Source of the DNA: a virus
DNA length: 64,000 nucleotides
Strand: one strand, 5' to 3'
IMG/VR virus record: IMGVR_UViG_3300027851_000016
Coordinates: 27,153 to 91,152 of that record
A program made the translations under genes and the position numbers. Each line of letters begins with the position of its first letter. The first letter of the stretch is position 1. Below, piece by piece: positions 48,803 to 55,935 of this stretch. The notes below the pieces were generated by a model, which was not told the origin of the DNA, did no database searches, and saw only the letters and a list, made by a program, of their open reading frames with translations.

Positions 48803-49172
48803 GACACCCTGCCCGTTCTGCGGTCAGATTCACGGCGATGACATGTCGGAGTGCGCTGACGGATTCACATCACGCCACAACGACGAGGGTATTGGCCTCA
48901 CCGCCAATATCGAACGCCTGGAAGCCGACCTCAGTACCGTCAAGGACGCTTACGATGACAAGCACCGTGCCTATGCGCTGCTGCGGGAAGCGTACCAGCA
49001 ACTCCTTGCCGAGCGTGACGCGCTACTTGACGCGCTTAGGTGGTGCGGCGGGTCTGCCGACTTTGGGCACGGAGGACAGGCACGCGAGGGATGGCAGCGC
49101 AAGGTTGCGCCGCTTTTCGCCGAGAGGGTGAGGAACGCGCCGCTTCTCGCCGAGAGGGTGATACGACGATGA
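48795..49172 (+). CDS. Zinc-binding protein with coiled coil and 10-residue tandem repeat
   Basis: ATG 48795 starts SETPCPFCGQIHGDDMSECA, a zinc-binding CPFC-H-C pattern, followed by a coiled coil (LTANIERLEADLSTVKDAYD ... YQQLLAERDALLDAL). The last residues carry a 10-residue tandem repeat (APLFAERVRN, APLLAERVIR) encoded by a nearly perfect 30-bp repeat. The first half resembles many phage early zinc proteins. Confidence 0.65.
   Translation: MSETPCPFCGQIHGDDMSECADGFTSRHNDEGIGLTANIERLEADLSTVKDAYDDKHRAYALLREAYQQLLAERDALLDALRWCGGSADFGHGGQAREGWQRKVAPLFAERVRNAPLLAERVIRR
49107..49161 (+). repeat. Tandem repeat, 30-bp period
   Basis: Two 25-bp units (49107-49131 and 49137-49161) differ at one base and start 30 bp apart, coding for the duplicated decapeptide at the end of the 48795 gene. 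Confidence 0.85.
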
Positions 49173-49270
49173 GTGACCGTGAGCTTCTGCACGACAGGAA
49201 CGAGGCACTGCCCCGCATGGTTGATGATGGACTTGAGCAGTCGTCCACGCTTGCTGCTGGAAGAAAGTAG
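49169..49270 (+). CDS. Small hypothetical protein, 33 aa
   Basis: ATG 49169 overlaps the previous gene by 4 bp. The product (SDRELLHDRNEALPRMVDDG) is short and acidic. It closes the P2 transcription unit before the promoter at 49296. Support is only packing and frame. Confidence 0.4.
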   Translation: MSDRELLHDRNEALPRMVDDGLEQSSTLAAGRK

Positions 49271-49295
49271 GGTACTGTATCGTGCATTTTGGACC

Positions 49296-49325
49296 TTGTC
49301 TTCTGCGCCGCCAATCCAGTACAAT
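49296..49325 (+). promoter_or_regulatory. Promoter of the replication unit
   Basis: TTGTCT 49296-49301, an 18-bp spacer and TACAAT 49320-49325 form a plausible vegetative sigma promoter 37 bp before the ribbon-helix-helix gene. It differs from the P1-P5 family, so the replication unit may be controlled separately. Confidence 0.65.
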
Positions 49326-49361
49326 GATAGAAGAACACCACACTGTACATGGGAGGGCGCG

Positions 49362-49595
49362 ATGTCAGAACAGGACAAGAAGGCGAACGCACGAGGACCT
49401 GTCGTTTCGGTGTACATGTCGGAGGCTGAGCGGGAGGCACTTGATATGCTCGCCCAGCTGGAGAACCGAAGTAGTTCGAACCTGATTCGCGTCGAACTCG
49501 TCAGGGTGCTCAAGAATCGAGGGCTTCTGGTAGAGAAGTTCGGGGAGCACGGTGAGATAGAGCAAGTAGTGGTCAGAGACGCGGTGGTAGCGTGA
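49362..49595 (+). CDS. Ribbon-helix-helix type regulator, 77 aa
   Basis: ATG 49362 follows GGGAGGGCGCG. The product has a strand GPVVSVYMSEAEREALDMLA followed by a helix-turn ENRSSSNLIRVELVRVLKNR, matching the ribbon-helix-helix pattern of Arc/CopG proteins, in which the strand enters the major groove as a dimer. It is the first gene after the promoter at 49296 and could be an autoregulator of the replication unit. Confidence 0.7.
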   Translation: MSEQDKKANARGPVVSVYMSEAEREALDMLAQLENRSSSNLIRVELVRVLKNRGLLVEKFGEHGEIEQVVVRDAVVA

Positions 49596-49936
49596 TGCAG
49601 GGTGCCTGCCTGGATAGGCTTGGCCCACCCGTACTGATACCGAGGGACTGGTTGCAGGACCTTGGTGTTGACAGTGCGGTACTGCTAGCGATGCTACGAG
49701 AGCTACTGCACTCGGAACGCGTGCGTGGAGTAAGTGAGCGCGTGGATAGCAATGGCTTCGTGCGGCTCACAGTGGCTGAGATTCAGAGCAGGATGCCTTG
49801 GTGGAGTGTTGCAACGGTGCGGCGAAGGCTCACCAAGTTGGTCGAGTTGGGGTACCTGGTGGCGGTCGAGTCGGAGGATAGTGACCCGCGTGACCGAGCC
49901 TTGTGGTATGCGCTGGGTGGTGAAGCGCATGAATGA
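49595..49936 (+). CDS. Winged-helix DNA-binding protein, related to the replication initiator
   Basis: ATG 49595 overlaps the previous stop. The 113-residue protein shows AVLLAMLRELLHSERVRGVS, then VRLTVAEIQSRMPWWSVATV followed by RRRLTKLVELGYLVAVESED and DRALWYALGG. The order 'helix, WS-x-x-T-[VIL]-R-R, L-x-x-L-x-x-G-[YL]-[LV]' is the same as in the initiator gene that follows, indicating paralogy. It probably binds DNA near the origin, either as initiator partner or as regulator. Confidence 0.75.
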   Translation: MQGACLDRLGPPVLIPRDWLQDLGVDSAVLLAMLRELLHSERVRGVSERVDSNGFVRLTVAEIQSRMPWWSVATVRRRLTKLVELGYLVAVESEDSDPRDRALWYALGGEAHE

Positions 49937-50951
49937 TGAGGGAGATGTCCTGTTGCTGGATGAGCCGATGCTGATGGTGCAGTCGAGACTTGCGGTGGCA
50001 CTCGGCTTGAATCAGGCACTGTTCCTGCAGCAGGTTCAGTACTGGTTGCACACGAACAAGAAGCATGGGCGCAACCTGCGGGATGGTAGGTACTGGACGT
50101 TCAACTCGTTTGAGGCGTGGCAGGAGGAGAGCTTTCCGTTTTGGAGTGTGAGTACGCTCAAACGGATTGTCGGTACCCTCGAAAAGGCTGGTGTGTTGCT
50201 GACCACCGACAAGTACAACAAGCACGGGTACGACAACACGAAGTGGTACAGCATCGACCGTGAACGTCTCGCAGAGGTAGTTGCAAGTGGAGTACTGTCT
50301 GAGAGTGTGCAGAATGAGCAAGCCACAGTCCAAGTTGACACGGTGGAGTGTGCAGTCAATCTGAGCACCCCACCGTGTCAATCTGACACGTCTATCGTGT
50401 CAACTTGGCACGACAATCGTGTCAATCTGACACGAACAAGACCAGAGACTAACGCAGAGATTACGGCAGAGACTAGAGATGTCGCGCACCCCGCGACCTC
50501 ACCGCGCGTAGGGGCTTTGGAGCGACCTACGAAACGGAGCACCAATCCTCCTGCGGTGTCGGTGGAAGAGGCGGTCGCTGCGGCCACTGAGCGGTCCATA
50601 GCAGCGCGAGAACGGCGTGGCAGTACCAAGAGGCGTAAGGAGCCTCAGAAGAACGCGAACACGGCACTGGCGCGGTTCAGTGAGTTGTTCACGGAGACGT
50701 TCGGCGGCGTGGCACCTATTGAACTGGCGAAAGACCGTGCACTGATGAAGAAGCTGGTCGAGCACCACGGGTACGAGACTGTGGTCTCGTGGGTGGAGTG
50801 GATGTTCAGGAACTGGGCTGTGATGCGTCGTGAGTGCAAGCTGACAGGTGTACCGACCATCGGTATGTTCTTCGGGTTCCGAGGGTACCTGCAGGAGCAT
50901 GCTGGGGTCGTTGAGGTCGGTGCAGACAGTGCCAGTCCGTGGGGTGTCTGA
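49929..50951 (+). CDS. Replication initiator with N-terminal winged helix; contains origin iterons
   Basis: ATG 49929 gives 340 residues. The N-terminal winged-helix part has GLNQALFLQQVQYWLHTNKK, GRYWTFNSFEAWQEESFPFW, SVSTLKRIVGTLEKAGVLLT and a WYSIDRERL end, typical of phage replisome organiser proteins. A polar linker contains the 22-bp DNA repeats, and residues about 230-330 form a second helical domain (ARFSELFTETFGGVAPIELA, ETVVSWVEWMFRNW) that probably contacts the helicase loader or helicase. As in lambda O, the origin is likely inside this gene. Confidence 0.85.
   Translation: MNDEGDVLLLDEPMLMVQSRLAVALGLNQALFLQQVQYWLHTNKKHGRNLRDGRYWTFNSFEAWQEESFPFWSVSTLKRIVGTLEKAGVLLTTDKYNKHGYDNTKWYSIDRERLAEVVASGVLSESVQNEQATVQVDTVECAVNLSTPPCQSDTSIVSTWHDNRVNLTRTRPETNAEITAETRDVAHPATSPRVGALERPTKRSTNPPAVSVEEAVAAATERSIAARERRGSTKRRKEPQKNANTALARFSELFTETFGGVAPIELAKDRALMKKLVEHHGYETVVSWVEWMFRNWAVMRRECKLTGVPTIGMFFGFRGYLQEHAGVVEVGADSASPWGV
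50351..50438 (+). repeat. Four 22-bp iterons, candidate replication origin
   Basis: Four direct units begin at 50351, 50373, 50395 and 50417, exactly 22 bp apart. The core is TCGTGTCAATCTGACACG, itself nearly palindromic. Units 2 and 4 match it almost perfectly, unit 3 has CAACTTGGCACG, unit 1 is degenerate. A fifth, inverted partial copy lies at 50329-50346. A purine-rich stretch with lower GC follows to about 50490. Iterons in the initiator gene mark lambda-type origins. Confidence 0.8.
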
Positions 50952-51574
50952 TGGAGGGAGGTGCGGAAGTGTTGACGAAGCGCAAGTTGACGTTCGGTGA
51001 TGTGCGGCGGGCGAACCTGCCAGAGTTGTTCTGGGATGCGTCCCTGGATGCTGTACCTGACCTGGCGTACAAGCCGAAGGTGGAGCGGTACCTGGAGACG
51101 CTGCCGCACATGCTGTCGCAGGGTGTCGGTCTGTACCTGTGGTCAAGTGAGAACAGCACGGGTAAGACGAGCCTTGCCGCACTCATCGTCAAGGAGGCAC
51201 TCCGTTACGGGCACACGGTGTTCTTCGAGGAGTCTGGTCGCCTGAAGACTCGCCTGATGAACAAGGAAGAGTTCGAGGAGGGGCAGTCCGTATGGAACCG
51301 AGCGGATACTGTTGACCTGCTTGTGCTCGATGACATCGGCAAGGAGTACCGCACGTCGAGCGGGTATGTAGAGAACCTGGTCGAGACGATGCTGCGCGGG
51401 CGAGTGCAGCGCAAGCAGACGACGGTCATGACGGGCAACGTGCACCCGAGGGACCTGAAGAAGTTGTACTCGTCCGACTTTGCCGCGCTGCTCAAGGAGA
51501 GCATGATTCCGATTGAGGTCACAGGCCACGACTTCCGTGAGGCGCGTGCGCGGGAACTGCAGGCACTGCTATGA
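50951..51574 (+). CDS. DnaC/IstB-like helicase loader ATPase
   Basis: The 207-residue protein has YLWSSENSTGKTSLAALIVK (Walker A with STGKTS), VDLLVLDDIGKEYRTSSG (Walker B) and QTTVMTGNVHPRDLKKLYSS (sensor-like), the layout of DnaC/DnaI/IstB AAA+ ATPases. It loads the DnaB-like helicase next door onto origin DNA. ATG 50951 overlaps the initiator stop in TGATGG; GTG 50969, 10 bases after GGGAGG, is an equally good start and would remove six residues. Confidence 0.88.
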   Translation: MEGGAEVLTKRKLTFGDVRRANLPELFWDASLDAVPDLAYKPKVERYLETLPHMLSQGVGLYLWSSENSTGKTSLAALIVKEALRYGHTVFFEESGRLKTRLMNKEEFEEGQSVWNRADTVDLLVLDDIGKEYRTSSGYVENLVETMLRGRVQRKQTTVMTGNVHPRDLKKLYSSDFAALLKESMIPIEVTGHDFREARARELQALL

Positions 51575-51588
51575 GAGAGGAGGTCTAG

Positions 51589-52842
51589 GTGCACGCTGAG
51601 AAAGCGGTGCTTTCGCGCATACTGCTCAGTGGTGAGTGGCATAGCGTGATGGACAGACGTGTTTCTGCTGGGTTGTTCCAAGATGAGGAATGCAGGCAGT
51701 GCTTTCAGTTCGTGTCCGATTTCTACGGGCAGTACTCGAAGGTGCCGTCGCTTGAACTCGTAGAAGAGCAGTTCCCTGGCATGCGGTTCCAGCTGGCAAA
51801 GGAGCCAGTCGAGTTCTACGTGGACAAGTTGTCTGAGAACTACGTGCGGTTGAATGGGTCGAAGCTGCTCATGGCAAGCGCGGAGGTAATCACGCGCGAC
51901 CCATTTGCTGGGCTGGAGAAGTTGCAAAGCGGGGTGGCACAGCTTGCCCTGGATGCAAGGCCGACGCGTGACGTGTCGGTAGGTGCTAGCACTGGAAGCC
52001 GCAAGGAGCGGTACCTGCGCTTGAAGGATGCGAAGGGCATGGACGGTCATTCGACCCCATGGCAGGTGCTGAACGAGGCTACGATGGGTCTGCACCCTGG
52101 GGATTTCGTGGCAATCGTCTCTCGACCTGCCGTCGGTAAGACGTTCATGCTCACCGTGTTTGCTGAGTTTGCTGCGCGGACGGGGCTGCGTGTGCTGTTC
52201 ATATCGAACGAGATGTCAGACACGCAGATAATGCAGCGTTTCGATGCAGTGCACTTCCAGTTGCCATACAAGGAGCTGCGTGCTGGGCTGCTACCCGACG
52301 CACTGGAGGAACGCTACTTCGAGGGTCTTGATTCGATGTCGGTCGATATGGTCGTGACGGAAGATGTGCAGACCATCTCGGCAGTGTCGGCCAAGATTGA
52401 CCAGTACAACCCTGACCTGCTCCTGGTGGACGGCATGTATCTGATGCGTGACGAGGTTCGTGGCTCAGACCAGTATGCGACCGTATCGAATGTGAGTCGG
52501 GCACTGAAGCGGCTTGGTAAGCAGAAGCGGATACCAGTTGTTGCTACGACACAGTTCAACCGCCTGACGGACGAGTTGCGCATGGATAAGGTGACGCTGG
52601 CGAACCTGGGTTTCAGTGATAGCATCGGCCAGGATGCCGACGTTGTGCTTGGCCTGTTCCGAACGCAGGATATGCGTGCGAACAACGAGATGCGGGTCAG
52701 GATGCTCAAGATTCGGGAAGGAGAGCCGAAGGACTTCACGCTGAACTGGGACCTGCATCGTATGAACTTCGAAGAACTCGATGCGTCGGATGACGACCGC
52801 CTGCTGGACGCGGATGACACGGAGGCCCGTATCGTCTACTGA
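51589..52842 (+). CDS. Replicative DnaB-like helicase
   Basis: GTG 51589 follows GAGAGGAGGTCTAG. The 417-residue protein has an N-terminal collar-like helical part, a linker, and a RecA-fold motor: GDFVAIVSRPAVGKTFMLTV (Walker A), VLFISNEMSDTQIMQRF (H1a-like), PDLLLVDGMYLMRDEV (Walker B, H2), IPVVATTQFNR (H3) and GQDADVVLGLFR with MRVRMLKIREGEPKDFTLNW. It is a hexameric 5'-3' helicase of the phage replisome. The RNL..R finger is modified, but all NTPase motifs are intact. Confidence 0.92.
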   Translation: MHAEKAVLSRILLSGEWHSVMDRRVSAGLFQDEECRQCFQFVSDFYGQYSKVPSLELVEEQFPGMRFQLAKEPVEFYVDKLSENYVRLNGSKLLMASAEVITRDPFAGLEKLQSGVAQLALDARPTRDVSVGASTGSRKERYLRLKDAKGMDGHSTPWQVLNEATMGLHPGDFVAIVSRPAVGKTFMLTVFAEFAARTGLRVLFISNEMSDTQIMQRFDAVHFQLPYKELRAGLLPDALEERYFEGLDSMSVDMVVTEDVQTISAVSAKIDQYNPDLLLVDGMYLMRDEVRGSDQYATVSNVSRALKRLGKQKRIPVVATTQFNRLTDELRMDKVTLANLGFSDSIGQDADVVLGLFRTQDMRANNEMRVRMLKIREGEPKDFTLNWDLHRMNFEELDASDDDRLLDADDTEARIVY

Positions 52843-52866
52843 TGCTCGGTCGTATGGATTGATTCA

Positions 52867-52887
52867 GGGTGGGCCACTGGCCCGCCT
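52867..52887 (+). terminator. Terminator after the helicase gene
   Basis: GGGTGGGCC (52867-52875), loop ACT, GGCCCGCCT (52879-52887) form a 9-bp stem with two G-T pairs, followed by TTGTTGT. It separates the replication unit from promoter P3. Confidence 0.8.
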
Positions 52888-52909
52888 TTGTTGTATCTGC
52901 AGGATGTTA

Positions 52910-52986
52910 CTCATCAGTAAGATTTCTTTGCTCCATCGCTTGACACAGAACTCGTTATATGTCACGATGATAGTAGAGAACTACCC
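52910..52986 (+). repeat. 77-bp promoter block, copy 2
   Basis: Matches 42850-42926 except for two bases. It includes promoter P3 and the left-hand CTCATCAGTAAGATTTCTTT element. In both copies the block follows directly after a terminator. Confidence 0.85.
52940..52968 (+). promoter_or_regulatory. Early-type promoter P3
   Basis: TTGACA 52940-52945, 17-bp spacer with GTTATATG, extended TGT and CACGAT 52963-52968, followed by GATAGTAG. It is identical to P1 in the core and drives the unit containing the primase. Confidence 0.75.
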
Positions 52987-53015
52987 TGTCCACGATGGGA
53001 TGGAGATGAGAAACG

Positions 53016-53471
53016 ATGGGGACCAAGAAGGACACAGTCGAGATTCGATGCGAGACCTGCGGCGGTTCGGGCCACTGCACCGCGTGTGGTGGTTCGGGGT
53101 GCCCGACCTGCAGCGACAGTGGTGACTGCTCCTGGTGTGGTGGCAGTGGGGTATACGAGATGGAGGTCAAGGAAGAGGTCCGTGTGTGGACCAAGACCGA
53201 GGTCAAGGGCCTGCTGGTTCGCAACGATGAGGCAGTACGCAAGGGCATCGTCGCGATATACCGACTGCAGACGGAGGAAGAGAAGGTAGCAGGTGAGACC
53301 CGCGTGGACAACGGTGTTGGGTTCAACGGCGTGGATGCACCGTTCTTGTCGTCGCTGGCACGCCAGGTACTGCAGGGTCGGAACCTGTCGGAGAAGCAGT
53401 TGGCTGCTGGTCGCAAGGCTCTGCTCAAGTACGCTGGTCAGCTTACCCGCATAGCGAACGGGAAGGTGTGA
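53016..53471 (+). CDS. DnaJ-type zinc-finger protein, 151 aa
   Basis: ATG 53016 follows GATGGAGATGAGAAACG. The N-terminal 50 residues contain four CxxCxGxG-like units (RCETCGGSGHCTACGGSGCP, TCSDSGDCSWCGGSG), the DnaJ central zinc finger. The C-terminus DNGVGFNGVDAPFLSSLARQ followed by VLQGRNLSEKQLAAGRKALL resembles a short helical module of several phage DNA-metabolism proteins (GVGFNG-D, GR-L-x-KQ). It has no J domain. It may bind single-stranded DNA or act as a co-chaperone. Confidence 0.75.
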   Translation: MGTKKDTVEIRCETCGGSGHCTACGGSGCPTCSDSGDCSWCGGSGVYEMEVKEEVRVWTKTEVKGLLVRNDEAVRKGIVAIYRLQTEEEKVAGETRVDNGVGFNGVDAPFLSSLARQVLQGRNLSEKQLAAGRKALLKYAGQLTRIANGKV

Positions 53472-53476
53472 TTGCC

Positions 53477-53752
53477 ATGGCTGACTGCACACGATGCAAG
53501 TCCACGACGTGTAGGACCAGGGCTGCGGGTGTTGACCTGGTGTCGGTACCTGACTGTGATTCGTTCGTTGGCGGTGCTGTTGATTTGCTTGAGGCCGCTA
53601 CAGACCGTGCGGCACGTGCGTACACCGAGTACAGGATGTCCGTACTTGAGGGTGCACGGCGTGAGGCTGCGGCACTGGACATCGTACTGATGGAGTTGGG
53701 GAACCTGATGGAGGCTGCGCGGGATGCGGTCACGGAGGCACGTCATGGCTGA
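53477..53752 (+). CDS. Hypothetical protein, 91 aa
   Basis: ATG 53477 follows GGGAAGGTGTG; GTG 53468 is an alternative. The sequence starts ADCTRCKSTTCRTRAAGVDL with a CxxC pair and continues with a long helical part (RAARAYTEYRMSVLEGARRE, AALDIVLMELGNLMEAARDA). It overlaps the next gene by 8 bp. Confidence 0.55.
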   Translation: MADCTRCKSTTCRTRAAGVDLVSVPDCDSFVGGAVDLLEAATDRAARAYTEYRMSVLEGARREAAALDIVLMELGNLMEAARDAVTEARHG

Positions 53753-53969
53753 CGCAACGACCGAGAAGATAGTCGAGTTCTTCGACCACGATGTGTGCGC
53801 CAAGTGCGGTGGGGAGTGTTGCAAGCATTGCTCTTGCCTTGCGCACCCAGATGACTTCGGAAGCACGCCTGAGCAGGTCATGGAGAACCTGGAGGCAGGG
53901 ATGGCCCAGAAGGACTACGCAATCCGTGTGGGTGTCTCAGACGAGAAGGAGATGGGTGACGATGCGTAA
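53745..53969 (+). CDS. Cys-rich acidic protein, 74 aa
   Basis: ATG 53745 follows ACGGAGGCACG. DHDVCAKCGGECCKHCSCLA followed by HPDDFG gives six Cys and a His, suited to one or two zinc sites. The rest is acidic and helical. Function unknown. Confidence 0.6.
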   Translation: MADATTEKIVEFFDHDVCAKCGGECCKHCSCLAHPDDFGSTPEQVMENLEAGMAQKDYAIRVGVSDEKEMGDDA

Positions 53970-54246
53970 GGTACGCGGGTTCATGGTGCAGGAGTATGCA
54001 ATCCCCGAGAGCAGGGACTGGAAGCGTGTGCCGAAAGACACGGACAGGCTTCCTGTAGTGGACACGGATGGTGTCTCGCTGGGGCAGTTCCTGCTCACGG
54101 ACGGGGATGACGTCGTGTACGTCGTTGACCGTTTCGAGACCGACGATGGGTTCACGGTAGCGCTGGTTGCCGACAGGTACAAGAACCTGGCGTTCTGGTC
54201 CTCGAATGCCACGTTCTTCGCCCTCGATGAAGGACAGGAGGGGTGA
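53962..54246 (+). CDS. Hypothetical protein, 94 aa
   Basis: ATG 53962 follows GAAGGAGATGGGTGACG and overlaps the previous gene by 8 bp. The product has RKVRGFMVQEYAIPESRDWK, LGQFLLTDGDDVVYVVDRFE and VALVADRYKNLAFWSSNATF, beta-rich and acidic. Not recognised. Confidence 0.6.
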   Translation: MRKVRGFMVQEYAIPESRDWKRVPKDTDRLPVVDTDGVSLGQFLLTDGDDVVYVVDRFETDDGFTVALVADRYKNLAFWSSNATFFALDEGQEG

Positions 54247-54608
54247 TGGTGGGACGGCCCTGGAAGTACAAGTTGAAGGAGGGTTCGGCGCTTCGGAAGG
54301 CCATAGACGCGGCGGATGGCCTTGGGTTCGAGGGTAGTGCGCGTGTTCTCGACCAGCTGGAGGTGTGCTGCCGTGAGGCTATGGCACTGACCGAGCATGA
54401 GGAAGATGCGCACGAGTGCTACGGCGCGTACACGAAGTTCGAGGACCTGCTCGGTATGCTGGATGGCGAGGCCGAGGTGGTACGTACCAAGCCAGAGGTT
54501 GTCATGACCGAGTGGGAGTACGTCGGTGGGGTCACGGAGTTGGTCGATGGCAGACTAGCAGAGTTCTATGACCTCGCAGACGAGTTCAGAATGTGGGTGA
54601 CGTGGTGA
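54246..54608 (+). CDS. Hypothetical helical protein, 120 aa
   Basis: ATG 54246 overlaps the previous stop (GTGATGG). The product has GRPWKYKLKEGSALRKAIDA, LDQLEVCCREAMALTEHEED and an acidic C-terminus VDGRLAEFYDLADEFRMWVT. It is mainly helical with no clear motif. Confidence 0.6.
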   Translation: MVGRPWKYKLKEGSALRKAIDAADGLGFEGSARVLDQLEVCCREAMALTEHEEDAHECYGAYTKFEDLLGMLDGEAEVVRTKPEVVMTEWEYVGGVTELVDGRLAEFYDLADEFRMWVTW

Positions 54609-54787
54609 TGGCTGCGAAGAAGGTGTTCAAAGCATCGACCGCGAAGGCGAAGAAGAACTACACGTGTGACGGATGTGTGCGCGCGGGTCACCAGCAGAAG
54701 TGCCCGAAGGAGCGACTGAAGGACCTGCGGTTCAAGTTGTCAGATGAGCGTGAGTGCTGGTCTGATGACCCGAGGGAGGCACAGTGA
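54608..54787 (+). CDS. Small basic zinc-finger-like protein, 59 aa
   Basis: ATG 54608 overlaps the previous stop. The product has AKKVFKASTAKAKKNYTCDG followed by CVRAGHQQKCPKERLKDLRF, a CxxC and C/H pattern with a strongly basic N-terminus. It lies just upstream of the primase and may bind nucleic acid. Confidence 0.55.
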   Translation: MAAKKVFKASTAKAKKNYTCDGCVRAGHQQKCPKERLKDLRFKLSDERECWSDDPREAQ

Positions 54788-54814
54788 TTTGCCTATGCGG
54801 GAGCGGGTGAAGCA

Positions 54815-55849
54815 GTGAATCGAGAGAGCATCACGTACGTCCTGCAGCGCATGGGTGTCGAGCATGCCCAGATGTCTGGCGAGTGGATTCGGTGTGCGTG
54901 CCCGTTGGCACCGTGGACACATGCTGGTGGCACTGACAAGAACCCATCGTTCGGGGTCAAGGAGGCACGTGGTATCAGTGGCGTGAACTGCTTCTCATGC
55001 GGGTTCAAGGGCGGGATGCTGCAACTCGTGCGGCGGTTCGCTCCGCTAGCGGTCGATGCAGGGCTATGGTCGCCAGAGGATGTGCAAGAGGTGACCGACT
55101 ACGTGCTGCTTGCGGAGTCTGATGACCAGGTGGTCGAGCATAAGGAAGTGCTCGCTGACGTGGTGGTCGGTGAGGACCTTCGGAAGTGCCTGAATGTCTG
55201 GCACCCGTACTTCGCGAGCAGGGGCATCACCGAAGCGATGGCCGAGCAGTGGAGCCTTGGCTATGTGGAAGACCATGTGGACCCGAGGACAGAGAGCCAC
55301 ATGCACAAGCGGGCACTGTTCCCCGTGTTCGAGCGAGATGGGAAGCGGTTAGAGCTGCGCGGCATAGTTGGGCGTACGACATTGCAGGCAGCAGAGATGG
55401 AGGTTCGTGGGGAACCGAAGTACAAGAATGCTCCACCGAAGTTCAGGAAGTCACAGTACCTGTACGGGCTGTGGCACCAGGAGCATCAGCGTCGGCTAGT
55501 CGTAGTCGAGGGGCCGATGGACTGCATCACGTTGAATGCACGGCTCGCTGCGGTTGGTCTGGACGACGAGTTCCTGGTGGTTTCGATACTCGGTGCGTCT
55601 GCGAGTGACCACCAGGTCGAGCTGTTGAAGGAGCATGCCGAGGAGGTCGTCTGCCTTCTGGACAACGACCCCAGCGGGAAGCTCGGCGTGAAGGGACTGA
55701 TAGATGCGCTGGAGGCGCATGTGCTCGTGTCGGTAGTGACGTATCCCGATGGCGTGAAGGACCCAGATGAGGCAGGAGATGCTGCTCTCGATATGTTAGC
55801 AATGCGCGTGTCGATTCTGGAGTACCGCCTGGGTAAGCTGCTTGGGTAG
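54815..55849 (+). CDS. DnaG-like primase with CHC2 zinc finger and TOPRIM domain
   Basis: GTG 54815 gives 344 residues. The N-terminus has EWIRCACPLAPWTHAGGTDK, NPSFGVKEARGISGVNCFSC and GFKGGML, matching the CHC2 zinc-binding domain (Cys, His, Cys, Cys). A TOPRIM domain follows: RRLVVVEGPMDCITLNARLA (E-G-x-x-D) and EEVVCLLDNDPSGKLGVKGL (D-x-D). It synthesises RNA primers for the DnaB-like helicase-driven replisome. It lies in a different unit from the helicase. Confidence 0.9.
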   Translation: MNRESITYVLQRMGVEHAQMSGEWIRCACPLAPWTHAGGTDKNPSFGVKEARGISGVNCFSCGFKGGMLQLVRRFAPLAVDAGLWSPEDVQEVTDYVLLAESDDQVVEHKEVLADVVVGEDLRKCLNVWHPYFASRGITEAMAEQWSLGYVEDHVDPRTESHMHKRALFPVFERDGKRLELRGIVGRTTLQAAEMEVRGEPKYKNAPPKFRKSQYLYGLWHQEHQRRLVVVEGPMDCITLNARLAAVGLDDEFLVVSILGASASDHQVELLKEHAEEVVCLLDNDPSGKLGVKGLIDALEAHVLVSVVTYPDGVKDPDEAGDAALDMLAMRVSILEYRLGKLLG

Positions 55850-55853
55850 GTAC

Positions 55854-55882
55854 TTGACACAGACCTTGTTATATGCCACGAT
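55854..55882 (+). promoter_or_regulatory. Early-type promoter P4
   Basis: TTGACA 55854-55859, 17-bp spacer with GTTATATG, TGC and CACGAT 55877-55882, then AGTAGTAGG. It starts just 4 bases after the primase stop and leads the next unit. The outer 77-bp block is not conserved here. Confidence 0.75.
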
Positions 55883-55935
55883 AGTAGTAGGAAACTACAT
55901 GCACGCTGTATCGGACAGGACATGAGAGGTGGGTG

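Noticed and set aside
50351-50438. CRISPR-like array
   Set aside because: The repeat period is only 22 bp with no spacers and the repeats lie inside a coding gene; iterons explain it better.
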